From Gamsiella multidivaricata (lineage: Eukaryota; Mortierellomycota; Mortierellomycetes; Mortierellales; Mortierellaceae): a DNA stretch of 64,000 nucleotides. The translations under genes and the position numbers were made by a program. Below the pieces are notes generated by a model, which was not told the DNA's origin, searched no databases, and saw only the letters and a list, made by a program, of their open reading frames with translations. The DNA is taken from positions 124,001 to 188,000 of the forward strand of contig NW_026251717.1 of the NCBI RefSeq assembly GCF_025024155.1. Reading direction: 5' to 3'. Of this stretch, positions 45,983 through 57,992 are shown one piece after another. Every line of letters starts with the position of its first letter. Within the stretch, counting starts at the first letter, position 1.

Positions 45983-46870
45983 CTAGCCAATGATACCACC
46001 AAGGCCCCTGAAAATCGAACAGCAATCTCTCGATTCCTCTTCGGCGCAGTCTGCCCCTTCGCTCTCATCTTTATTCTCACCATCACTCCCATCCTCTAGA
46101 GTCACCACCTGTTGCTTCCCCTTCGGACTATAAACAGCTGGTTGTTTGCGCTTCTCGCCTAAGGCCCTTCCATGACTGGCATCATTCCCTTCGCCATCAT
46201 TGCTCTGGGAGTCTTGATTTTTATCCGCCAGTTTTGCGACCCTTGCGAGATAGCTTGACAGGCTGATGGGCACGTTCAACGCGGTCTTCAACTTAATCAT
46301 TGGTTCCAGACGACCCTTACATGCGTGGAAACCTCGACCATGCTGGAGACATGCAGGACAACGGCATGGAACAAGTATTACTGCAGATCGCTGAAAATGT
46401 GAACGATGCTATCCTGAGATGACACGGCCTAGTTCACGTTGTGTCTGAGCAAGTGGCGAAGACTTCCCTCGATAGAGTCAGCCGATAAGACCAAAATCAA
46501 ATATACATCGTCGAAGGCACTCTTGTATTGGCCTTCCTCTCCATTGAGTGCGCGTATCAGCTCCCCTATCTGTGGTCTTCTCGTCTGGATGTCCTGATCT
46601 GTGACCTTGCCTATATCGTCTTCCTTAGCCTACGAAGAACGCGCCTTGATCTTAAATTGTTTGCCGTCTTTGAAGATGTGATCGGAGTCCAATGTGATTC
46701 GACAGTTGGTGATGTCGCAACGATATGTGTGAGATACTGTGAGCCATCTCCAGGCTTGAGAGACCTGTACTTGTTATAATCCAAAGGCCTGTATACGTAC
46801 GAAAATGACATAGAGAAGAGGTGAAAGCTGTGAAAAGCTGAGGCGAATATGCCGGCGGTATGTGTCATTA
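45983..46870 (-). pseudogene. Degraded unrecognised protein gene
   Basis: A minus-strand frame runs from about 46760 to 46430: CDITNCRITLDSDHIFKDGK, then a single TAG, then DIGKVTDQDIQTRRPQIGEL and SAFDDVYLILVLSADSIEGS. It is followed, after stops, by an acidic block (46300-45983) with KNQDSQSNDGEGND and TLEDGSDGENKDESEGAD. The composition is clearly protein-like. The in-frame TAG and the missing joints suggest a dead gene. The CxxxxC-DHIF opening resembles a small Zn-binding head. The family is unknown. Confidence 0.4.
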
Positions 46871-46899
46871 GCTAAGTGTGCTCGACAAACTTTCGGAAC

Positions 46900-48990
46900 A
46901 AGGCGAGAAAAACGCGTAGACTCGTGCGCATAGGTTGTTTCTATTCAATCATACGGCTTCTCCTTACCATGGGCAAACAGACGGCAGGTTGGACCCCAGC
47001 GAACAGTCATTGCTCGGTTGGGATTCTTCATCTGACGAGGACAATCAGAGCGAGAGAGGGAATAAAGAACCCAATGCAGTGCGTAACACAGCGACACAAC
47101 CAATCACAGGAGCACAGCAACTGGCCAGTGCGCGCACGACAACCTTCCCTCCTTTATTTGAGCCTTGGCTCATAACCAGCCTGAGGACGTCAATGGCCGT
47201 CGATGACTATGTTTATGTTTTATATAAGGTCGCAGCGTCTTTCAATTGTGTTGTTTCCACAACCCATGATCTAATTCTGATAAAAGGGACTTCCGGATAC
47301 ATACCTAAATTCTCTAGATCGGGAAGCCCTACGTTGATATTTTTCGATTTGCCTGGCTCAGAACCTTCCGGCATGCCCAGTAGTGACGCCGAAAGAATCC
47401 TGGTCGAGGCCCCTGGGACCCGTGATTTGCTGTTTTTCGGAGTAAGTGGGTGCGGTAAAACGCGAACAGTCATGGAATTGTTGTCGACGAGATGGGGACT
47501 CTACTTCAACGCCGGCGGAAAGGATTTGGCTCGGACGACATGCGGATTATCACCGATGCGCTATCGGAGAGCCAGAACGTTTACTTGTCACCAAACAAAC
47601 ATCAGAACAATACCAGAATGCGACATCTGACTCTCGGCCTCCTGCATGCGCGGCTGTTGATCCTTGATTACTGTTTGGGTATCCCCGAGAGCAGCACTCT
47701 GTTCACATGCCAGAGGTGGATGCTCCTACAAGTTGCCACAACTGCGTTCCAGGACGTGTTTAGGAGCCTTTTCGAAGATATCGCTCAGCGCTTACACAAG
47801 TACGAGGTGTCAGGTTTGAATATCATCCGTCTCGTACTGGGCTTATTCGACAAAGTTCAGGAGCTGCTCCTAAACCGAGTAGACTCTTCGGCCACACAAT
47901 CCAAGTTTCTTCTGGTTTTAGACGAGGCACAAGGGTTAGGCCGGCTTGCGGACGGTTATTTTCTGGACAGCGACCTTGAATCTACTCGCCCAATTCTAGC
48001 CCCTATACTCCAAGCATTCAGACGTGTTGCAAACAACCAGGACAGGATTTGTGTCATACCTTGCGGCACAGGCTTAAGCTACTACGAGCTGGTATGGTCT
48101 AGAGTCTCCGCGGGTGGTCAAAATCTCTCGAAGGGTGAGTACAATGCTTTGTTGGCAACGGGTATGACTCTCGACTTTCCTGGCTGGACGAGCGTGGACG
48201 AGATTTCCTCTTACGTGGAGCGGGGATTGGACGATATCACGAGGACAAAATTGACTCGTCTGTTTCCAAGGCATGTGGTCGAGGAACTTTTCAGAGATTA
48301 CCATGGCCGATTTCGCCCCATCATCTCTATCATTGAGGACATAATCGAGATAAACAATCCGTCAAAGTGGAGAGAGTGCGTTGCCGAGCGGGAGCACCGG
48401 TTAGCGACAGCAGAGATCCCCACAACCTCCAGCAAGAAGGAGCTCCTTGAAGGAAATCTATGTCAGGAGCTACGCAGGATTTTGACTCGAGCCCGGACCG
48501 ACGAGACGACGACATTCGAAGACTATCGATACGTCGAGAGCACATTGAAATTTGCCCTGGCCTCATTTAAGTTATTAGGCGGACTTTTGTCATGTAAAGG
48601 AGAGCTTCCTGCGTTGGTGGAAGCCTCATTTTGCCGAATCCGACGATTCACAGGGGAGTGCTACACGGTCATGGACGAGCCTTTTGCGTTCCGGGTAGCG
48701 GACAATTTCTTCCAAAAGGATGATCCAGGATGTTTTGTCTTACCCTGCCGAGATCGCCCAGAATTTCAGTAGCGAGCCCCTCAGGATGGAACACAGCAGG
48801 GATATCACCGAGATTGCGCTTACGATTGACAGCAATACCATTCGCCAACTCTTTGTAGAGGAACATGTCGCCTAGTTGGATCAGTTGAAATGATTCGGAG
48901 ACGAAATGACGAATGACGGAAGGGCAGGAGCTTGCTACCAAACGATCCGGGACATGACAGATCGCTATCACTTAGTCGACAGACTTAGTA
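46900..48990 (+). pseudogene. Second CRN-type NTPase gene, broken
   Basis: A P-loop NTPase on the plus strand: Walker A GVSGCGKTRT at about 47440-47468, Walker B FLLVLDEAQGLG at about 47908-47944 and a long helical C-terminal part. The phrasing matches NTPase domains that accompany CRN headers in Mucoromycota. No header is present, and the frame upstream of the P-loop lacks an early ATG, so a first exon is missing or lost. Two one-base breaks are visible. One just after the P-loop (about 47523) moves the frame at a short G run. One near 48715 is followed by another open stretch (ITEIALTIDSNTIRQLFVEE) that ends at a stop near 48880. The protein would resemble the CRN NTPase at 1.6-4 kb only in general plan. 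Confidence 0.6.
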
Positions 48991-48999
48991 CGCTCACAT

Positions 49000-51613
49000 A
49001 CGCTTAAGAATAAAACAAGTTACCGCAGACTACACCCCTTCACTTCCAGTTAATATTTTTATGCAACTGAGGCTTTTGAGTAAAGAATCTTTAAAATTTT
49101 CGTCCCGAGCCGACAAAGGAGGAAATAGCCTTCCCACTCGTCCTCCATCACGCTCCAATATCTGGAATTGTTGGAGGTCGCGTTTGGGCGGGCCCGAGGA
49201 TACAATGGCGGACTCTGTGTGGTGATCGACGAACAATTTGTGTTCTAGCAGCAGACAATTTCTTGTGGCAAATAGATCCAGGATACTATTAGCTTCAATA
49301 TGATATGCTGGCGACATCCCATAGCAAGGCAAGCCTCAGAAGGCTCTGGGAAATTAAACGTGCCAAAGCTTGAGTGTTCATTCCCCTGTCAAAGTCAATG
49401 TCCTGCCTGTCATGCCTGCCCTGCCTGTCCCTTGCCGGCCTTTCTTCACCAACTAATAGGAGCTGTCCTAGTTTTCCAAGGCCAGTTCATCAGAATGGGG
49501 ACGCTGATGCTGGCAGTAACTAGGGCCCCCGCTGCTCTTGCAGTTACATTTGTGCACCCTGTGTTCATCACATACGCATGTTGTCCCCTCGTGCCGCTGG
49601 CCTAAACACGCAGGAGCAGAGAAAGACCCTTTAAAACCGCACCAAATCCATCAAATCCGCCTGCCGCTCAACCAAATCCTCCAGCGCTCGTTAGACCAGC
49701 TCAGTTACCGCTGGCTCTGACTTTTATCTCTTATAGCGAGTTCCTGTGCTACACTTGCAGCCGACATGCCACAACCGTTCACGAATTCAGTCCCGGGCAC
49801 ATCACCAAGGGATCATCACTGAGCTTGGGACAAGAGGGTTACTATACGACACAAGTCCTCGAGGCGTTGTCCGTGAAGTGTAAGGCAGAGTCTACGCTGC
49901 TGACTCTTTAAGAAGCAATGAGATGAAACTTGACAACGGTGGTATACGCAGAAAAAGGGCGCGACGTGACCGCAACAGTCACTAGCACATTCGAGAAGGC
50001 GAGGACCGGAGCGGTCTTTTCTTCTCCGGCGACGAGATCCGGTATCGGCTGGATAACAGAGATGACGGATGCCAAAGTACCGACAAAGACGCGGAATACA
50101 TACATGTGACTGAACCGCCAGGTCAAAGGTCAGAAAATTATTGTGATTTCTGGCTCACCCTAATCAAGTTATCCTATAGGATGCGTCCGGCTATGCACGC
50201 ATGCCTATGATATAAACCTTGTACCACATTCCTCGTCGAGTACACGCGTGCTTCCAGTCTTGTTCCGAGTCCCAGTTCCCGTAGAACGTATAAATAGTTC
50301 CATAGATCATAGCCATAGCTCCTCAGTCTACAATACAATACCTCCTTGTCTTGAACCTGTTCTTGTTCCTTATTTGCACGCTACTCTTATTCCTATCTAT
50401 CTGCCTGTCCAGACCTTGGCAGACAGGAACTTTTGGGTTGGGCAACCGAATCGCTTCTAGGACACGAGTTGATGGCGAGGCCAATGCTGCGTTTGTGGAA
50501 GAGTAGGGGGGCGCTTTCTTCCTTCAGATCAATAGCTCTTTACACACAAACACTCTTTCCAACAAATAGCAACTTTTCCACACTATTGTTTCGCTCATTC
50601 ACATTCGCGCGCTCCCGCGCCTTGTAATTCTAGTCAACTTATTCTTGACTATCAGCTCTAACCTTGACTCGTTCTTCCCAGACCAGCTTTGCTATATCAC
50701 CTCTCTTTCTCTCACTTCGTCATTATTATTTTCCTCCCACAAACCCACTTCAAAATTAGGACTCGCAGCGCTGTGCTAAGAGACGTTTATTGAACTCAAA
50801 TACTTGACGATTGCTTCTCATGCGCTCCTGAAAGTGGCTCAAGGGTCGTATGATATTCTTTTCTCTCGAACTTAGAGATTGCAGCAGAATCGTCCATACA
50901 TCTTTGCGAACAGGGCGTGCTGTTGGAAAACCAGGCTATCTCTACCTGAGTGTCAGCGGATATTCTTAATTCGACTTAACCTTCAAGCATTTTCATCTCA
51001 GAACGGAAACAACTGCGGTGTTGCTTTGGGACGTGGCTCCGATTGCCTCCAATTCGGTGGTATTGCGTCTATTACCAGTGCCATCATGACTAAAAATGCT
51101 CCATGCGGAAAGTCAAACATTTGCCGTACTGGTCGCGAAGTGGAACTTGATGAGATACTCTTGAATTACCGCGACTACGTGGACCCTACAACCAAGGTCG
51201 TGCAGACGAAGGGGTAGGGACTGTAGCGCATTCGATTCAGGTCCACAATCTATTGCTTTATAAAAGAAAAATTGCTAAAGTCTCCCAGCTATACTCTATC
51301 CTGCGGTCTATGAAGTAACTTATTCAATTTGCCATCGCTCGGTCATGGTTGGACCCAACAATGCCGCTTCACAATGTAACACACTGCGGTTCCGCTGATG
51401 TCTCCATGGCCAGATCTTTTGCATCTTCCTCCCCTCCGCTCCACTCGTTCCTGTTGCAGATCCTCTAGTCAAGCCGCCTTGGACTTGTCCAAATATCATG
51501 GTACTTCCGTTTGCGGACGCGCGCTGCACAGAGGGCGTTGTCGAGCGAGTGGTCCCCGAGCCTCGAATGCGATACTGTCGCACTAGAAGAAGAAAACATG
51601 AAACACGGCATTA
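49000..51613. other. Gene-poor stretch
   Basis: No gene is supported. A TATAAATAG at about 50288 with a C/T-rich downstream stretch looks like an orphan core promoter. A plus-strand frame at 51090-51217 (NICRTGREVELDEILLNYRD) looks protein-like but has no partners. Short TGCC-rich repetition occurs at 49397-49430. Confidence 0.4.
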
Positions 51614-54564
51614 TTAGTACTTTGGTTGCTTCAGGCGCTCTAAAATGTTAACCTGCATACACATTTCATGGAGAACGATGGTTCACGTACTAGCTTCCTT
51701 GAGCCCTTTGTTAAAGTTGCAAAGCATAACGATCGCGTAGATCAGGGCCAGAGCCGTCATGAATAGCGTTAACGCCGCTAAATTGATCCGAGGCGGATGA
51801 AAAAGGTCAGCATCGTGCTCACTTGAGACCAAACAGTTTCTTTCTAAAAAAATAAAAAGAGGACGCTACCAAAGACGGTCAAGGTCTTGCGGCTAAAGAA
51901 ATATGGATCCGTCTCTGGATTACCCGTCAAGGTCTGGTATAATTCTATCTGCCTGTAAATCATGTACCCGATCAACAAGGTAAGGCATGCTATAAATCCA
52001 CCCATCGTCACTTTATTCTCATGACGCATCTATTCAGTGAACGTTAGTATAATCCGTTCATTAGTCTCTCGACTCTCAAGAATCGTACTAGTCGACGCTA
52101 CGAGGATAAAAAAAAAAAAAAAAAAAAAAAAAAGTGGGAGCTTACAGCATAGAATCCAAGGAGGATGATAATCGCCGAGAGCGGGATTGCAAACGAGACC
52201 TCGATCAGTCCTTTGGACCAGTGCTTATCTGTCAACGCAGCGACTTGGATCGCGTATCCAAAAAAGAAGAACGCGTCCAGCTTCAACAATGTGAACAACA
52301 GACGGTACTCCTTCATCATCTCTATTTTCAAATAAATAAAAAAAGGAAATGAGCACTTCAAATCCCATTGGTGCGCATATGATCTAATAAGCAATTCACT
52401 ATAACCTTCTCCCTTCCCCCACTTACTCCTGAGGGATACATCCGCGCCGAGTTTTTGGAAGACGAGCCATCCGAACTCGAAGTACAATCTCCAGGTCAGG
52501 AGCGTGATCCCCAGACAGGCAACGACTTGGGCGCCGAGCTGCGAGAACAAGATCATCCGCGTGGTCGAGTCGCCCAGCATAACGAGTTCTTCATTTGGGG
52601 TTCCGATGTCCCTCATAAGTTGGTCATGCTGCCAGACCTGCAAACCCGAGTACGAGACCATGCACCATTCGAAGAGCGTGAACGCCACCAACTGAAGTGA
52701 GTTCTTGTGGATCGCCTAAACACCCCATAAAAAGAGGTGGGTTAAAAAAAGAACACACCCATTATAAAGACGCGATATTGGCGGATACGGTCAACGCGGT
52801 GTTTGAAGAGGGAAAAAAAAAGGAAGATTGACGACCGCTAACGTCGTCCTCACGGCCATCTAACTTACGGCGTCCCAAAGCAATCCGACTGCAAACACTT
52901 CTGCAAGAATGAAAATCAAATAGTACACCATCAACGGCCGAAAGAACGAAATCTCTATGGCGCCCTTCGGATGGGTCAAGCTAAACGCCATGGACCTGTG
53001 CCGCTGCAGCAGGATCGCCTCTAATGTGATTGTCACCAACGCAAGCACGATAGTCGCCACCAATGTCTCACGCGCTTGCTTCGATGTCGGAAGCAACTAT
53101 TCGAATCCAAATTAATAGAGAGAAGATCAAAGCCTTAGTCAAAATAAACGAAGAAAGGTTTCTCAATCCCCGCTCGTCTTTCTCCAAGCTTTTACTTACC
53201 CCAGCCTTGAAGGTCTCCCAATCAGGAACTGAGCATGAAAGGCATAGCCTCCCCCCCTCCTCTTCATCTGCCGCCTCACGTTCCTGTGTCGTCGGCGCAC
53301 CCAGGGTAGTACTCGATTGTGAAAACGATCTCTCCGAGGAGGAGTATGCATTCGAGGAAGCTACCGTGCTTCCACCATGGGGGCTGCTGCTGTTGCTGGC
53401 CATATTAATCGAAATCTCATCATCACCACTGCTGGGGTCTCTGAGAGGCGAGGAATCACGGAACGAACGGTATTGCTGTTGACTTGATGTTATGGTTGCA
53501 GGCATAGAGGCGCTCTCGCGAGCCTGCAGTTTCATCTCTGTGCTCATCTTCGATGCCGTACGACTCACTTGCATGACATTTTGGTTATGGTTACTGCAGA
53601 GTGTTAATGGTGAGGAGGTCAGTGGTATAGTCGGTATCAAAGGTATCGGCGCCTCTGAAGACGAAGGTGAAGCCGACTGTGTATCCGCAGGATAGGACAC
53701 CATCGTAGTTGTCGTCGAGCGTGAGTGAGAGGTAGCCATCGACGGGGTGGAGGAAATAGTGGAGGAAACAGAACAAAAGGTCGAATTCAAAGCCAGCGAA
53801 CTTGAATAATTATGTTGCCAATTTCGCTTTGTCTGGAGCTTTACGATTGCCCTGTGGACGATCGGGATTCCGTTGAAATCATAGCCTTGATCATGGCTTT
53901 GGCCACGGAGTTCGTCCTGTTGATGCCTTTCTCCAGCAGAATGACCATCCTCGAGATCGGTTGATCGCGATCTGTGCAATGGTATCCTGTCGCTGCCGCT
54001 GCCACTGTTGATGTTGTATTTATGATCGGCAGAGTGAGTCAAGATCCCCGTAGTTAAAAATGGTCGTTCATCGCTGAGTCGTCCTTGGTCTTCGGGCGAT
54101 CGTAGTTGCTGATCAGAATACATTTCAGTGGTGTAGTGCAACGGCGGTCGATCGTATCCCTCACGGAAACTACTTCTGTGCGGTGAATAGTAGAACTGCT
54201 GCATCGAACTGGCAGAGTCCTGTTGCTGGTGTCCCATACTACTGAGTACACTGCCTCGCCAGAATGGTGCCATGGGCGGGTTGTGAAGATCAACCGGCTC
54301 ATAATCTACACTGTCACCAGGTACACCATACTCTTCTTTAATATCGGTTACGGACGATCGATCTCGGTTAGCCTCCTTCATGACCTCGAGGATCTCTTTC
54401 TCAGTAGCGCCAGATTTGGTGTACGGTCCTCTACGGCCCCATGGTATTGAAAAGCCTGTCTTCCAGCGAGGTGAGGAGGGGTCTTGTGTGAGGTTGGCGA
54501 AACTGCTCTGTTGATGTTGGTTACTAGGAGGAGGCAGGGCGGAGTCGCGCGTATTGGATGCCAT
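51614..54564 (-). CDS. UPF0658-type Golgi membrane protein with long N-terminal extension
   Basis: Seven exons (54564-53200, 53096-52869, 52715-52427, 52321-52146, 52029-51870, 51777-51691, 51639-51614) close in phase to about 776 residues. The C-terminal half has about seven membrane helices with the phrasing of the UPF0658 Golgi apparatus membrane family: [56 protein letters not shown] and a Lys-rich last exon. The first 450 residues are Ser, Gln and His-rich and probably disordered and cytosolic; family members I know of lack so long an extension. Exon 1 could be read straight through intron 1, but splicing restores the family pattern. The last exon uses the TTTTAG acceptor; an alternative acceptor gives a shorter end. 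A tract of 26 A lies in intron 4. Confidence 0.7.
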
Positions 54565-55470
54565 GTATTGTAAGGGAGGATGCGTGATTCTATAATGCGA
54601 AAAGTTAATGAGGTGAGCATATGAAGTCCACGGGTGGTCCGGTATAACAGTGTGTGGTATGCTATGAAGAGACGGCGAGGATGTTGTGGAAAACAACCAG
54701 AAGATGAATGATAGTTGAAGGGACACAGCCTTGATCCAGTTGTATGGCGCAAAAAAGGAGAAAAAAGGATAGTGTTCTACCAGTTTCTCCGGCAGTGGGG
54801 CCGGTGTTTGCTATGGAGCCAAGTGGAAATGGATGATCAAGAAGGATTTCAGGAGGCGGAGTGTAGGTGCGAGCGGATAGAACTAACAGTAACACGAAAA
54901 ATACGAAGGCGTAAAAGGGAGGGTGACTGTATGGTGACTAGAAGCGAGACAGACAATAGCAGGAGGAGAAAGAAAGAAGAGGGATGTCGGCTGGACAAAA
55001 GAATGTGGATTGATGGATGAATGCAAGTTGACCGTTGGGGGGGGGGAGGCGTGCAATTGCTAAAATAAGGGTGTGTGTGGATTCTGGACGATATTTTAAT
55101 AATGTAAAGAAGGTCGAACAAATGCAGGCGCAGGCAGAAGCGTGTGCAGGCAAGGCATAGCATGGGCCCAAGTCGAGTTGACAAAGCAGAAGGTAGCGCC
55201 CCTGAGTTCAGTCGGGACAGCTAGAATGATGCTCCAAGATATCAAGACAATATACCGGGAAAAAGAAAAGGACTAGGAGAGGAGGCTATTTCTGTAACAG
55301 TGGAAAGATGTTGTGGTCCCCTGAAACAACGTGTAGTTGGGATCCAAGTAAACTTATCAAAATAAACGACCCTTTACTCTGTTACTTGGTTGTGGTTTCT
55401 TTTGTTGGGCGGATTAGCAGCTGTAGGAGGGTGTGTTTCTTGGAAAAAGCTATCCTTACACTTCCCTCCT
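54565..55470. other. Intergenic upstream of the UPF0658 gene
   Basis: Purine-rich on the plus strand at 54860-55020, with a run of ten G at 55038-55047. This gives the minus-strand gene a C/T-rich leader. No gene is seen. Confidence 0.5.
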
Positions 55471-55750
55471 CTAACCTCTCTCGGTTCAGAGGACAATGTG
55501 ACAGAGACAGAAGGCGGACCAGATGGATTGTTGGAGTAACATTCCAGCATGCCCGCACGTTCCAGTTGTGGACTGTGATGCTATAAATTTAGAGTTGACG
55601 TTGCGGTCCGGGCGAAATGGATGTGAAATGCAGCCAATAATGGGGCAAGGACAATTGGTGGCAAGAAAATGCAACGCAAAATATAAGGTGATGGAAAAAC
55701 AATACGATAAGGAAGACAAAACAAAGAGAGCAAAGTGGAGAAGACCATAG
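55470..55750 (+). mobile_element. Possible transposase relic sharing a motif with 57150-57215
   Basis: The start (55475-55540) is nearly the same as 57150-57215 (CTCTCTCGGTTCAGA and following bases). It continues into a Lys-rich frame ending YDKEDKTKRAKWRRP at 55748. Since the second copy sits in a DDE transposase relic, this is probably another fragment of the same element. No ends were found. Confidence 0.35.
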
Positions 55751-56599
55751 TATAAATCTAACCTCTCATTCCTGTCTCAACGTTGCATGGCTCAATCCCC
55801 GCTCTGTCTCCCTGCGACTATGTTTCTTCTCCCCTTTTGCGCAGGACATGGTCCTGACATATTTATATGAAGAAAGAGGGGATTAGTGACAATAAAAATG
55901 CGCCCGAAAAGTATAGTGTGATCCAATGCATCATTGCTGTATCCTAAATCCCATGCATGATGCATGTCCATGTATAGGCCCACCAACGATAGTCAGATTG
56001 TATGTGATAAAGAAACGTTCCCCCAATACGAACGCTATCCCCCCGGCTCTACAACGTCACTAAAGGCTCTATTGAGTCCAGATAGCCGGGTTTCACAGCG
56101 CGTTTCCATCGTTTGTTTTGAAGGGTCCACATCGCTACAAAGTTTTGTCGTTTCTTTATCACCCTTGGATCTTGCTTCCGAATCGACTTTTTGCACATGG
56201 GAGCACGCCGTTGTCTTCTCAAGCACCAATTTGCTTAGATTAGCCACGAGTGTTTCTCTCCAAAACCATTTCCCCATCGAAGCCTTGGATGCTGTGGAAG
56301 ATGGCTTCGACGACTACGATATACAAGTTGCCAAAACCATATCCTTGTCTGAAGCCCATGCTACTTCACCGGACAAATCATCCACGAGGACTTCAAGGAA
56401 ACGCCCCTGCCTTGATTCATCTTTCCGAAACTCTGTACAACGATCTGGAAAAAGAGGAAGAGCCAATAGTCTCGGAGACCTTGGAGATGATTGAGAAGCT
56501 GCAGGAGGTCAAGCTATTGCAGAGCCAGATCAGAGAATTGCGAAAGGTCGCGCCTCCCAGCAATACGTTCGTTTCAGTCAAATAGCATAAACGGCCTTA

Positions 56600-57620
56600 A
56601 GGAAAAAGGGCGGCTGTTGAGGAGCGTAGAATAGTACTTCATTGCTACGAGTTTTGCAAGGGAGAAAAGGAGAAAGCGAAACTTGTTACGACATCGAATC
56701 CTTTTCTACGAACCGCCTATTACATGGGATTCTCACTTAATACTGTCAAGAATATCGTGTTGAAAAGGATAACGGAGAAACTCGAGCCAAGCATCCACGC
56801 TACAATCACACTCCATCGTTTGCTTCACACCTTCGACAAATCACAATGGAAATGAACACCAAGGGACAAGCTGTTAACCTTATAGTCCTTTTTAATCATA
56901 TCAAGATGCTCAATTCAAGGTTCCAAGCTAGGAAACGACTCGCTTGTTGATGAAGAATATAGGTTTCAGTTACCAGGATGTCGGGAATACTAGGGATTCT
57001 GTCGAGACTGAGGATATCAAAGCCGAGAGGCGGTACTACCTTCAATAACGAGGTCTGACAAGTATAAGGACACCGTCTTTGTGTATTTGGACGAATCCTA
57101 CTGTAACCAGAACCATAGGGGTTGGCTATTTTGAGCGATCCATCCCTTTATTAGTCTCTCTCGGTTCAGAAGATAGTGCGACGGAGACAGAAGACGCGCC
57201 AAACAGATTGTTCCGCAGGGTTTATTCTGCGTGCATGAATAAAAGATTTGACGCGAGCTAGTCTCAATCATAGACAGAGATATATCAGGCTATCAATCAC
57301 ACCTTGTCCTGCAAGTCCGAGCCCAACAAGCCCAGCACACCCAGCTCGCGCTTTTCTTCTGAGCTACTCCCTATCCTGGTATCACCAGCTCTGCTATCAC
57401 CGCCAGTCAGCAAGCACTGGAGTCATCTTCAAGCTCTCGACATCCACGAACGATGGGGGGGGGGGAAGGCTCCCAAAGTGGAGAGGGAATTATTGTAAGA
57501 TGAAGACGATATGGAAAGGTTGTTTCAGTGCTCTGGTATTTTATTCTACTAACTTTTTCTCTAGGGAATGTTGGCGCACTAAACAGAGGCCATCCAATCT
57601 ACTTTCATCTCGGTACTGAT
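56600..57620 (+). mobile_element. DDE (Tc1/mariner-like) transposase relic
   Basis: One frame from about 56622 reads ERRIVLHCYEFCKGEKEK and then RTAYYMGFSLNTVKNIVLKR, a helix-turn-helix-like DNA-binding start. Further on, at about 57060-57130, VFVYLDESYCNQNHRGW matches the first catalytic aspartate region of Tc1/mariner-type DDE endonucleases. Stops and frame changes lie between and after. No terminal repeats were recognised. A preceding frame at 55964-56585 (SETLYNDLEKEEE, LQSQIRELRK) may belong to it or to a neighbouring dead gene. Confidence 0.55.
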
Positions 57621-57992
57621 GTACTTCATTTTTTTCTAGAGCAGATAGAGCGGCCGAGGAGAGACATTGTTTTTACATAGTCTAAAAGCGCCAGTAGGCC
57701 AGTTTTTGGCACGACAGTTCAAACCAGTTGTCTGTGAGATACGGAAGTGCTGTCGTTCTACCGCGCCTATGAAGGGTCTGCGTGCATGTAAAATATCCCT
57801 GTCTATTCTTAAAGGTCGTCATGCCTCGAGGATAGATTCACACACGATTTTGCGGTGACATATCCATGTGGTATTCCATATTTAAAATGAAAGCGAAACT
57901 ATACCTATTGGGGCGCTTCATGGCACAGCAGTTGAGTTATAATTAGTTTTATTTCTTGCACACTTTGGACATAGCCTCCAGGTCTCGCCTTC
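57621..57992. other. Intergenic
   Basis: No gene is seen between the transposase relic and the 3' end of the acyltransferase gene; only short frames occur. Confidence 0.5.

Noticed and set aside
49397..49430. Cys/Pro-rich frame (CPACHACPACPLP)
   Set aside because: It comes from a short TGCC/TGTC repetition with no gene context.
53098..53199. C-terminal end SDIEASA of the exon 1 frame of the UPF0658 gene
   Set aside because: Read-through of intron 1; splicing gives the family's conserved membrane helices.
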